NCBI GenBank assembly: GCA_963920635.1
Contig: OY987301.1
Span: 22,796,501-22,860,500, forward strand
From: Pseudeuparius sepicola
Lineage: Eukaryota; Arthropoda; Insecta; Coleoptera; Anthribidae
Length of the DNA: 64,000 bases
Direction: 5' to 3'
The first letter of the stretch is position 1. Each line of letters starts with the position of its first letter. Positions 54,536 to 64,000 of the stretch are shown piece by piece. The position numbers and the translations under genes are program-made. Below the pieces are notes generated by a model. That model was not told the DNA's origin. It saw only the letters and a list, made by a program, of their open reading frames with translations, and made no database searches.

Positions 54536-54704
54536 ATAATAAGCATATTTCGCACTATTGTTATTTACTTAAATGGCGGATAAACTATCAATTTTTTTAA
54601 ATAGGTAGTAGCATAATTAGAGGGAGCGTTATCTTTACGCTACCTCACAATTTGTAAGTTGTGAAATACAGTGTGTCCCCGGGCAAAGATGTACCCTATA
54701 GATC

Positions 54705-55442
54705 AACATACAGCGTCTCCTGCTCTGATGTCCGGAAGAGAGAAAAGTTTTTTATTCGTGGGTTTACGACAAAAAGTCACTCTTTATAAAAACTCCTGCT
54801 TGTTCCAAAAAGTCCAAAACTGTTAAAATATTTTTGATTTTTTATACAAGTTGTTCAGTATTTCGAAAAAGTTCGAAAAATATTGTTAGTCACCAATAAT
54901 AAAGTAGTACCGTTGTTTTTGACAATATCGAAAAATGTTATCAAGGATGTCATTTAGAATTCACAGGTGTTTAAAAATTCGAGTTTTCAGCATTTTATGA
55001 TGATTTTTTAACAAGGCCTGATTCTTGCCTGTATAATAGAAATTGAAATTTATTTTTGTACATTTAAATAACATTATTCTTTGTTCATGAAATTATCCAT
55101 ATTGTTGGCAATAAATTGACGTAATAATATTAAAGAAATTGATTATTGTACAAATTCTGCAAATATAAAATAAAGTGGCAGAGTTAAATTAGCTGCCCGA
55201 CTTGTTAAAAAAAATTAAACATAAATTGCTGAAACCTCAACATTTTTACACCTTATGGATTCTAAATGACGTCCCTGATAGTATTTTTCGATATCGTCAA
55301 AAACAACGGTACTCTCTACTTTACCTACTCTTGGTGACTAACAACATTTTTCTAAATTCTAAATAGTGACTTCTTGTCATAAACCCCATCAATAAAAAAC
55401 TTTTCTCTTTTCCGGACATCAGAGCGGGACACGCTGTATGTT
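54705..55442. mobile_element. 0.74-kb fold-back element nested in family A
   Basis: AACATACAGCGTCTCCTGCT (54705) is mirrored by AGAGCGGGACACGCTGTATGTT (ending 55442). Inner arms also pair: CTGATGTCCGGAA / TTCCGGACATCAG, GTACCGTTGTTTTTGACAAT / TGTCAAAAACAACGGTAC, and GATGTCATTTAGAATTC / GATTCTAAATGACGTC. Non-coding. Confidence 0.6.
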
Positions 55443-56460
55443 CTTCTTAATGAAACTTTACATCCAGAATTCCTTTGCGCTATTTCAAACTGCAAAAGCA
55501 TAATATAGAATATAGGAATTTTTTATGTGGTTTCGATATTTCGATAAATAACTGACGTTTTTTTCTTGTCAAATGTCAAATTTGACAGTTACCACGTGAC
55601 GACGAGACCACTTTTGCGAACGTAATTTTTATCCTTGTACAAGCACAAACTGCTGGCAAAATCAAATTTTAAATAGTTCTGCAAAAAATTCCCTTATTAT
55701 ACAGACCTTATTTTTTGTCACATTGTATATTATCCAAAGGAGAAAAATGGTCATTATAACTTATATTATATTCATCTATAAAACGTTAAAATAACACTCC
55801 TACCACCTACCACATAAATGTGTAACCTAAATAGGTACTTCCACACTAGAGTTCAAGAAATTTCCTAGTTGTAATAACTTATAGTGGTTGTTATAGAACT
55901 GCAACGCTGTCTGCCTTATTATTATTTTTTTCTGTACCTACCTACCTCTACCTATTCATAAATACAAAATCGCCTGTGCGGGTTCGCAGTATTTTTTTAC
56001 ACAATACTCTCATAATGAGCGCCCCTGGTAGAATTGCCTATGAGCCTTCCATTTTGAGAGAGGAGGGGCCACCGGCAGAGGGAATGGATTTATTGCACTT
56101 CTTGACTGCTGTCGACAGTTTTTAAGACTATAAAGTAGGGTTTTGGAATATTTTCTAATAGGTGACTCTGAGGCGAATCCGAATTCGGAGAACAAAGGAT
56201 CTGCCAATCTAGGTTACGTTATCTGTGCTTTTGATAATTGTGCTTTTTGCTAGTATCTTTAAATAAAGAATCCCAGGAAGGAGTAAAAGCTGCTTGTGAT
56301 TACCACACACTATATACTTTACTAATACTACTCTGTATTTCTGAATTGATTTTCCCGACTACACCTCTGACTTCTATTCCACCAATATGGCTCAAGGTCA
56401 TTGAATTTGCGGATGATTTCTCAAGAGAAAGTTATACTGCTGGTTGTTTTATATGCTCTG

Positions 56461-57400
56461 ACACAACCGCAGCCGCTGCAATATTTAGAATTCGTGATTC
56501 GCAACTGACGTAGATGCGCAGAGTTGCCTTGTTTTCGGATTCGTTAGTGACATACCGTGGGTTAGGGTTCCTTCCTAATAAAGGAACCCTACCGTGGGTA
56601 AGCGTGGGCCCCTTCCTTCATCAACGGTGTGGGTAAGTGTATCGTGAGGGAACCTCAGACTAATGAATAAAGGGGACACCGCATTATAGCCTCTTTATAC
56701 AGATGTAAACAGTAAGCTGAACCCTCTCACTTTATGAAAGAGATAAATGTATTTACAAATACTACCTATGGAACGAAATATTCTCTTTTTTCACTTTAGA
56801 GGAAAGGCACTTTATGCACTTTTTTACTATTTTTTAATATTTTAAACTTGGAACCGCACGAAAAACTCGAATTTAGCGTTTGTTCTCTGGTAAAACTAAG
56901 CAAATACCGAAGCACAAACCAAAACAAACAAAATAGAAAACAAACGATTTTAGCAAGCGCTAACTTTGGTCCCTGTCAAACTGCCGCAACGTTGCCGATT
57001 AGTGCGAAGAGTGATGGGTGTTCTCTACTGTAACCATTTTGTCAATAATAAAACACCTACATAATCTTTCTTGAACACGAAAAGGTTATTTTACTTTACT
57101 GTTCCGCGTGAATTTTATAAGTGGGGGCAATTTTACGTTCAATGCATCTACTAAAGAAATTGCCGGTTTTATTTATGATATTCCTAGTTATTGCTGCTCT
57201 TAAATGTGACAACCTGTTTGGGGCAGGTCAGTAAAGGACCAATATTTGTAAACATGGGGATAGATAAACAACTTTGCCAGTCAACAATTCACTTAAATTT
57301 GTAAACAAATTCGTCCCCTTTATTCATTAGTCTGAGGAGGGAACCCTACTATACACAAAATATATAGGTTAGTTCTATAAGTAAAAACCTAACCTTGGTG
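56461..57400. mobile_element. family B right copy and an inverted pair of 25-bp ends
   Basis: 56485-56657 repeats family B sequence (GATTCGCAACTGACGTAGAT, GACATACCGTGGG, the hairpin GGGTTCCTTCCTAATAAAGGAACCC). CCTCAGACTAATGAATAAAG at about 56652 is mirrored by CTTTATTCATTAGTCTGAGG near 57318-57340, so 56650-57345 may itself be a 0.7-kb element. A 61-codon ORF inside shows no domain. Confidence 0.45.
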
Positions 57401-57562
57401 TTTTGTGCTGTGTAAGCCTAATCCGTGCTCAGAATGAATAATCGACTTGTGAAACAAAGTCGATTGTCAGAATCTCAAATCGTTCTTATCTTCAGATCCT
57501 AGATACTGTGAAACCTCCAGACACAAATTCTGTAGGCGGATAATAGACCGGGCGATAGTGAC

Positions 57563-58178
57563 AGATTTTTGGACGTGATTTTACTCAGTATGCCTTGCAA
57601 AGAGCATTATGTGGCACATATTCTCACAATAATAAGGTATGAATCAGTCATCCTGGGTTCTTCATGTGAAAAACTGAGTTTTCAATTATTCGAAAAATAT
57701 GCGTTTTGATATGATTTTATACAGGCTGCCATGTGTTTTATAATGAAGTTCAAAATAGAAAATTCTTCGGAAAACCATAGGCATACCGTTAGGGTGGGTC
57801 GAAAGGGCTATTATTGCCACGTGATCTTGTATTTTAATAATTAATTTTTCCACGTTTCTGAACAGGCTGCCAATGAGAAGTATGCAAGTTCTTATTATGA
57901 AAATGCTGAAAAAAGAATGGCATACATTTCGCGCATGTCCAAGTACACTTTACATCGAATAACTCGTTTAAATGATTAAATAACATTCAATTTAAACAGT
58001 ACTTGGACAGCCTGTATAAAATCATATCAAAACGCATATTTTTCGAATAATTGAAAACTCAGTTTTTCACATGAAGAACCCAGGATGACTCTCTGATTCA
58101 TACCTTATATTATTGTGAGACTATGTGCCACATAATGCCCTTTGCAAGGCATACTGAGTAAAATCACGTCCAAAAATC
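57563..58178. mobile_element. 0.62-kb near-palindromic fold-back element
   Basis: AGATTTTTGGACGTGATTTT at the left and AAAATCACGTCCAAAAATCT at the right, with continuous pairing inward (GAATCAGTCATCCTGGGTTC / GAACCCAGGATGACT..., GATATGATTTTATACAGGCTG / CAGCCTGTATAAAATCATATC). Non-coding. Confidence 0.65.
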
Positions 58179-58660
58179 TCATTTTATAGTGTATCGTTTT
58201 TTCTTTTAGTCTGTCTCTCCATCTCCATCCCTGGGTAGACGCCTCCGTGATTGCATGTTGAATTTTATTTAAATAATTCTGTCCAATGCAGGGCCATGAA
58301 TAGTCTTGTGTTGTAAAATAATATAATAGTGGTGCGGAGTGGGTGGTCCAATGAAGTTTATTTCCGTAAAGATAATGAGATGCAGTAGATAATGACGAAT
58401 TTGCGAAGGCTGAAGGTGATGAACTAATAAAAGATGAGAAAGATCCACATGGAGAGTAATTGGGAAGGAATTCACAGTGTTTAAAATTTCAAGTTTCTAA
58501 GTTGGCCGGAAACAGCTGGCGATATCCGTCCCTAATAAGAAGAAATATGAGGAAGATTTATACTCACCAACAAGAGGATTCCATTGGAAGAGATAAGAAA
58601 TAATACACAAAGTTTCCAAGTTGGGCGGACACAGCAAAAGCTGAACATACCCGTCCCAAC

Positions 58661-59092
58661 CAGTGCATATAAAACAACCAGCAGTATTACTTTTGAGAAA
58701 TCATCCGCAAATTCAATGACCTTGAGCCATATTGGGGGAATAGAAGTCAGAGATGTAGTCGAGAAAATCAATCCAGAAATACAGAGTTCTTAGTAAAGTA
58801 TATAGTGTGTGGTAAGCACAAGCAGCTTTGACTCCTTCCTGAGATTCTTTATTTAAAGATACCAGCACAAAGCACAATTTACAAAAAAAAAACTCCATGG
58901 AACTGTCATATCTCTCATACAGCCAAAGAAGAACTGCCCTATCGCCCCGACACTGCATCCATTTGACAGAATCTATTCCCAAATGGCGGCTGCGCGAACA
59001 GGTGCACAGAATTTTCCCGCCATGGGGAGTAAAACCCCAGAAAAGGACGTCCTTTTCTGGGGTAATACTGCTGGTTGTTTTATATGCTCTGT
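58661..59092. mobile_element. family A element, complete short copy
   Basis: Inverted ends GCATATAAAACAACCAGCAG (about 58664) and CTGCTGGTTGTTTTATATGC (ending about 59088). It contains the same inner blocks as the copies at 1-803 (CTTGAGCCATATTGG, AAGCACAAGCAGC, TATTTAAAGATACCAGC, TTTTCCCGCCATGGGGAG) and, near the right end, a CCCCAGAAAAGGACGTCCTTTTCTGGGG hairpin (about 59035-59062). It ends about 230 bp upstream of the Tmem129 start codon. Confidence 0.65.
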
Positions 59093-59323
59093 CCCAACGA
59101 TGAGGTGGCGTTGGCCCCATATTGGCTAGATTGCTGAAAGGCAGATACTATAAAAAGAAAGGAAGAAGAATCAAGAATCTCAGAATAACCAATAACCTAA
59201 CCTACAAACTTCGTGCAAACTTCTAAATTTTATGACAACTTGGTTATCTAATTTTTAATTGATGTTTGTATCTATTTCGCAATATTTACTTTTTTCTCAA
59301 AAGATGTGACGATACACTATAAA

Positions 59324-61815
59324 ATGACTCCCGATTTTGTGTTTTCCTTACTGTATTTGCTCTTAAGCTTTTGCTTAATTTATCCGCCTACAGAATTTGT
59401 GTCTGCAGGTTTCACAGTACCGCTACTGTTTAATAAATTTCTAGGATCTGAAGAAGAACGATTTGTAGAGTACCATATACGAAAATCTATTTTAAATTTA
59501 ATTGTATATTCTTTACTGCCTTTAGGATATGTCGTAATGTTATTACTTCTCGGGTATGTGGAGGAGGTAAGTACCTAAAAATACGAAGATTCAAAATTAT
59601 GGGCTTTGTCGATTAAAGACTATTTTAAATTTCCACATAAGTGGCTCCATATTATGATGATAATTTCCTCAACTGGCCGCTCAAAACTATATAAAAAAAA
59701 ATAGAGAAATGTGTCCAAAACACATTAAAAGATTCCTAAGTGCAAAGTGGTTGTTTAAAAGTACCTCCTAGGCCAAAATAGCATATGCATTGTATAATAT
59801 AAAAAATATCCTTCTAATAATTGTATAATTTACTTAGAAAAATTGAATAAAACAAGTTTGTGCCACCCTAAAGGAAAATATTAACTTAGCCATGAAAGAA
59901 AAAACTCACGGGGTGGTCTGCTTATCGGTTCTTGCTTGTATCGTTGATTCCTCCATCAACGCTTATATCGGATGTCCTAGATCGAAACAGCTACTTCAAA
60001 TTAGTAAAAAATCGATATTTACCTCAGAAAGTACTAAATGTGGATTTAATGGTACTTTTGAGTGAATGTGAACAATTTGTAAACATTTGAATTAAACATG
60101 AAAAAATGGACACTGAAAGTGAAATATTTAGGAGTCACAAAGTGACAAGTGGACAAAGTATAGTACCTAGCTTACTCGCATATAATGACTATTATTCACT
60201 CGGGTGATTTACAACACCAAATAATCACCATTATAATGTTCACTGAATAATACATTATTATCTACAACCCTGATGTTTCACACTAACATCTGTTTGGTGT
60301 CACATTTTATGAAATAAACCTTTTAAATATTTCCATGTCCTACTATACCTAATACTATTCACCTGGTATCTTGTTTTGGCGATTTCATGACCAGCATATA
60401 TGACATTGAAAAAATTTGATTTGAGTGCATTTTTTAAATAAATGCTACAATTTTGTATAGAATTCAAATTGAATTAAAATCGGGGAATTCTATTTAAAAT
60501 AGTAATAATAATAAATAAGACTGATTAGACTAAAAAATGTATGGTGAATATTTGAAAATTTCAAATTGTTATTTCAAAAAGTGGGGGTGCCACTTCTTGT
60601 GTATAAAAAAGCCAAATAATCAGTATTAACATTGAGTAAACAATATGCACCTTGTTCCCACATAGAGTATTTTTTACACCGCCAAAAAATTTTAAAAATT
60701 GCCGTGACAGGTAAACAGAATCATGATAGATTCATCCCCCAACTTTAAAATCTTAAGTACGACCACCCCACTTCTAATACCGTGACACTGTTTTTAAAAT
60801 CGGTTTAATTTTAGAAAAGTTATGGACAAAATTTTGGCAGTGTAAAAAACACTGGGGTGGGTAATTTTCAAATGAACTCGGTGTATAAACCAGGTGCCCA
60901 CATTAAATTAAAAATTAAGAATCTGAAACGCTTAACTATATTGTTCTTTTTTTATAGGTTTCACTGTTATTTTTGGGAAACACATTCTTTTGGAAAGCCT
61001 TCGCTACTTCCAGTATTGTGATTCCAATTTTAGCCATTTATGAAATTAGCAAATGGATTGATAATGACTATGAAAATCATCCCATAGTGAAAAATTTGCA
61101 GAAGTTCTGCAACAGTAATATGCGCTGGAGGTCTGTGTCATCTAACATAAATACTGAATTTAGAAGTATAGATAAAATAATAGTTGAACCAAATTCTATT
61201 ACAAAAGTAATTGCCACAGAAAACTGGATTCTAAAAGTGACACCCTTAACTATTGTTGTTGCACATCAAAGTGATGCCACCTTAGTAGTTAAGGAAGCAA
61301 ATAGTTATCAACTTAGCCACTTAAGTAGGAGCGAGGCCCAGTATTTAAATATAGAAATTTCTTCTTCACGTAGAAATGTACAACCTTTTACTATCAGAAT
61401 TAATTCGACAGATTTCAAAGATTTGCAAGATAGAGTTGCAAGGTCCATTATGGTATTGCCTGACGTAAAGTTCCATAAAAGTGTCCTAGAGAGATTTGTG
61501 GATGTTTTCAAAGACACAATTCAAAATAATCCTTTGTACACATCAGATCAAGACTTAGACCAATGCATAGGTTGCCTCCAAGCAACGCCAAATATTAAAA
61601 TACAAAAGCTGTGTGAGGATAGCCAGGCTGGGAATAACTGTACTAACTGTTATTGCCGACCAATGTGGTGCATTGATTGTATGGCTAAATGGTTTGCATC
61701 CAGACAAGATAGTGACCAACAAAATACTTGGCTGTCTTCGAAGTGTACTTGTCCTTTATGTAGAGCTACTTTTTGTGTTTTGGATGTTTCTTTGTTAAAT
61801 CATATTGAGGAATAA
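59324..61815 (+). CDS. Tmem129: TMEM129-type ER membrane E3 ubiquitin ligase, 2 exons
   Basis: Exons 59324-59566 and 60958-61815 join in phase 0 (GAG|GTT) to 366 aa plus TAA. Vertebrate TMEM129 is 362 aa. TMEM129 is an ER-resident RING-type E3 ligase acting with Derlin-type dislocation factors in ER-associated degradation. Visible: an N-terminal hydrophobic span (aa about 5-22), the family motif P-P-T-E-F-V-S-A-G-F-T-V, L-G-S-E-E-E, a second span (aa about 55-78) and a third at the start of exon 2. A long soluble region follows, then a C-terminal all-cysteine RING-like domain: CIGC, NNCTNCYC, MWCIDCMAKWF, CTCPLCRA. I start at ATG 59324; the upstream ATG at 59304 is followed directly by TGA. 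An AATAAA at 61868-61873 lies 53 nt after the stop. Cog6 converges from the right. Confidence 0.93.
60584..60902. mobile_element. 320-bp fold-back element in the Tmem129 intron
   Basis: GGGTGCCACTTCTTGTGTATAAA near the left is mirrored by TGTATAAACCAGGTGCCCAC at the right. Inner arms TTTTTTACACCGCCAAAAAATTTT and AAAATTTTGGCAGTGTAAAAAAC also pair. The rest of this intron (59567-60583) holds nothing recognised. Confidence 0.5.
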
Positions 61816-61906
61816 GAATAATCAGAATATGTATAATATATATTTTTTATAAGTAATGTGTTTTATTAATAAACCAGAACATTGAGTAAATTCAATCAAC
61901 GGTAAA

Positions 61907-61955
61907 AGTAAAAGAATATATATTTTAGTAGAAAATATACATATATTCTTTTACT
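61907..61955. terminator. strong hairpin between Tmem129 and Cog6
   Basis: AGTAAAAGAATATAT and ATATATTCTTTTACT form a 15-bp perfect stem with an 18-nt loop, 90 nt after the Tmem129 stop, in the gap between two converging genes. It may affect 3' end formation. It could equally be a decayed short palindromic insertion. Confidence 0.3.
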
Positions 61956-62260
61956 TAATGACCATAATGACTCTTTAAAAGTATTTATACATAGTAACAG
62001 TATCCTTTACTCAATGAGTATAGTAAACAAGAGGTGTTAATAATTTTTGGGCATGTCACAGCATTTTTGTTAAAAATGATCTGAAAAGTTATACAATACC
62101 TACAATGCTATCTGTGGGGATGGGAAATATCTGTGCCTTTATCCATTTCTTACTCAAAGATTATACTCGCATTGTTATAATGAAATGGACCACACTTATC
62201 TGAATAGCTCCAATGACGGCTCATCTCACTACAAAACACTTGTTAATACCTACTGTTTAT

Positions 62261-62833
62261 TTAAATCAGCATTTTTGCAAGTTCTTCTGGTGACTTATTC
62301 AAAATGTTTTCTGGATTTTCATACAAATTGGAGGGATCATGCACAGACTCATAAAGCTGTTTATAAATTGCCAATACAACTTCATACGACCTTTTTTGGA
62401 CAACTTTCTTGTGTTTAGACGATGAAAGCAAATTAACTTGAGGCAACAAAACTGAATCAGGAGATGAAATCAAGTAGTTTAATTTGTTTAGGAATGTTGT
62501 TAAATTGTTTGGCTCCATACCTACAATTCAACAATTTTGATAACTAATAAAAAAACGTGGGGCGGATAGTTACCAGGAATTCCCGATAATGGCTCGTTAA
62601 TCCTATCTTGCAGGATCATGTATATTGGTCCCAAACTTAAGTTTGCAACTAATGAACTTGCTTGTTCCGATGTTAATGTATCTAATTGTGCATCTGATTG
62701 TGCTTGAAGCCTTTCAAGTCTTTCATCCATAAATTCGTACAAAGACAGGCATGTATACATAGAATACATGCAATTTAAAAGATACACAGCCATATCGGTT
62801 GGAGGAAGTCTTGATGCTTGCTCATTAACGGCT
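62261..62833 (-). CDS. Cog6: Cog6 C-terminal two exons (partial gene)
   Basis: Exons in transcript order: 62833-62574 and 62520-62261 (G|GT = Gly), ending in TAA at 62263-62261. Cog6 is a lobe-B subunit of the conserved oligomeric Golgi tether for retrograde intra-Golgi vesicles. The encoded ~172 residues match the family C-terminus: PPTDMAVYLLNCMYSM, LYEFMDERLERLQAQ, LDTLTSEQASSLV, SPDSVLLPQ, LYESVHDPSN, YENPENILNKSPEEL. The acceptor TATTCTAG before 62833 shows the coding region continues upstream. About 450-480 N-terminal residues expected for Cog6 (about 650 aa) are not found in 62834-64000, so either they lie beyond the window or the copy is rearranged. AATAAA (62261-62256) overlaps the stop. 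Confidence 0.9.
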
Positions 62834-63084
62834 CTAGAATAAACAAACAACATGGTTCTTTTTTGCCAGGTTAAAGTTAGGTAATTTCAGTGATTTGTAT
62901 GATTAAGGAGAGAACATATTCAGTAGTAGAGCCCGATTTTTCATTAAGGTACTGCCATTGGTACCACACAATTTTTATTGGACAAAAAGTTGTAACAAAA
63001 TTTAAAATTTAAATAATATACCACCCACATCAATGAGAGCACATAGAGAATTTAATTGTAGACAGCTTAAAACTTGACAAACAT

Positions 63085-63310
63085 ACAGGTCAAGTAAAAA
63101 GTATGAAAAGGTCGAAAGATGCTTATATTTCCTGAAATATTCGTTAAGAATATTTAAAGAATGGTTTAACAAAAGTTGCTAGGCATGTATTTTGCCATAA
63201 ATTGGCAACATTCATTTTTTCTTGACATAAATAAGTTCGTTGCTATGGCAACTATCTGTTTTTTTTTTAAATGGCATGATAATATGATTTTCTTCGCATT
63301 ACCTCTTTCA
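63085..63310. mobile_element. half copy of the 29351-29884 fold-back element
   Basis: Shares CAAGTAAAAAGTATGxAAAGG, CCTGAAATATTCGTTA and GTTGCTATGGCAAC with 29351-29450 in the same order. The mirrored right arm is missing. It lies upstream of the two Cog6 exons. Confidence 0.5.
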
Positions 63311-63679
63311 TTACACATTACTTTCTTAAAAGTCACTTTTTGATTGGACCTGGACCAACACTATATTACAGACCTGTGCATAGCGCTGTTTCAAGCAATC
63401 ACCAATGGCACCTCACAACAAAAAAATTGACAGGGTGATGTTAAAACACCTTTGTCGCAGAATCTTTTAGAAAATAAAAATATGCAAATATGTCTGTTAT
63501 AATGAATTTAATATCTAAAATAAAATAAAACGATCATTTGTTATGTCCCTTTCATTTGACAAGTTTACATGACAGATTTCCTTAGATTCCTTAAGAAAAG
63601 CGAGTCTAAAAAGCAAGCTTGAATATTTTGGTACCTTTTGGTTTGAAATGAAGTCCATGGCTAGCTGTAGTGTAAGTAC

Positions 63680-63752
63680 CTACAGAACGTATTAGATTTT
63701 CCAGTTTCTTCTTTATAAGTGGACGATTGGTTCGATTTGGGACTATAGACAT
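63680..63752 (-). CDS. possible 5' coding exon upstream of the Cog6 3' exons
   Basis: On the - strand an ATG at 63752 opens a basic reading frame (M-S-I-V-P-N-R-T-N-R-P-L-I-K-K-K-L-E-N-L-I-R-S-V) and reaches a consensus-like donor (GTAG|GTACTT) near 63680. If unspliced the frame stops after 46 codons. P-L-x-x-K-L-x-x-x-L-x-x-R recalls the start of Cog6 proteins, but the bulk of Cog6 cannot fit between here and 62833. It may be the first exon of another gene or chance. Confidence 0.22.
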
Positions 63753-64000
63753 TTTTTACTTTAGTTCTTGCATACGTTACAAAATACTCTTCCAAAAGAT
63801 AATATCCAGAATTCTCCCTTCTTCAACTGTTTGGACAGATCATCACGTAATTCCAAAAAAGCGTTTATTTTTCTGCAATTCACGTAATGGTCTGTGCATA
63901 AGATTAATAAGATAGAAATCAAATTAAATGTCAATGTCTAGACATGTCAAAATAATAATGATAACACTAAAAACCGTTAATGCATTAAATCACAGAATAG

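Larger units (their letters stand above)
53797..56460. mobile_element. family A element, long 2.7-kb copy with a THAP-like exon
   Basis: Ends GCATATAAAACAACC (53799) and GGTTGTTTTATATGC (ending about 56458) are inverted and equal those of the short family A copies. Inside, ACAGATAACGTAACCTAGAT...GGCAG at 53962-53987 is matched exactly in inverted orientation at 56201-56226. Between these lie 2.2 kb not found in the short copies, including a THAP-like exon (54362-54535) and a second fold-back element (54705-55442). This may be a decayed longer relative, or simply an element interrupted by others. Confidence 0.5.

Noticed and set aside
56010..56207. 65-codon - strand ORF at the right end of the family A long copy
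   Set aside because: No domain recognised. It runs into the inverted inner repeat, so it is not supported as a transposase part.

Overview
This is nuclear DNA from an insect, most likely a beetle, although the order is an inference. The DNA is AT-rich, genes are split by GT-AG introns, and every recognised protein is an animal protein in its insect form. No bacterial operon, CRISPR array or clear tRNA/rRNA gene was seen.

Four cellular genes are present. (1) A complete myoblast city (mbc, DOCK1/Dock180-type Rac guanine-nucleotide exchange factor) runs on the + strand from 3085 to 49964. I reconstruct 25 exons whose phases all join into one frame of 1972 codons plus stop, with SH3, DHR-1, DHR-2 and a proline-rich tail. 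(2) Innexin 3 (Inx3, gap-junction channel) lies on the - strand at 14143-19354 in five coding exons. It sits entirely inside the 21.2-kb fourth intron of mbc, in antisense orientation, with a probable 5' non-coding exon at about 21123-21228. (3) A TMEM129-type E3 ubiquitin ligase is on the + strand at 59324-61815 (two exons, 366 aa). (4) The last two exons of Cog6 (Golgi tethering complex) are on the - strand at 62261-62833, tail-to-tail with Tmem129. The 5' part of Cog6 is not visible.

Much of the remaining sequence that I can recognise derives from mobile elements. Intron 1 of mbc (3122-8807) holds a diverged minisatellite, a Penelope-like relic and inverted-repeat elements. Intron 4 holds a broken errantivirus-type (Ty3/gypsy with env) relic whose middle is replaced by a LINE with a long open reverse transcriptase, the Inx3 gene, several fold-back elements and an exact 717-bp tandem duplication. 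Later introns carry a tRNA-like SINE candidate, a TA-flanked fold-back element with a 5'-truncated LINE nested in it, LINE fragments, a textbook TA-flanked MITE, and a young copy of the same minisatellite seen in intron 1. The gene-poor stretch 49965-59323 is a nest of inverted-repeat elements. One of these is 2.7 kb long, carries a possible THAP-type zinc-finger exon, and shares its ends with three shorter copies in the window.

The genes do not form a pathway. Mbc activates Rac with ELMO for myoblast fusion and migration, Inx3 builds gap junctions, Tmem129 works in ER-associated degradation, and Cog6 works in intra-Golgi transport. The most unusual architecture is the antisense gene-in-intron arrangement and the dense load of long, nearly palindromic elements.
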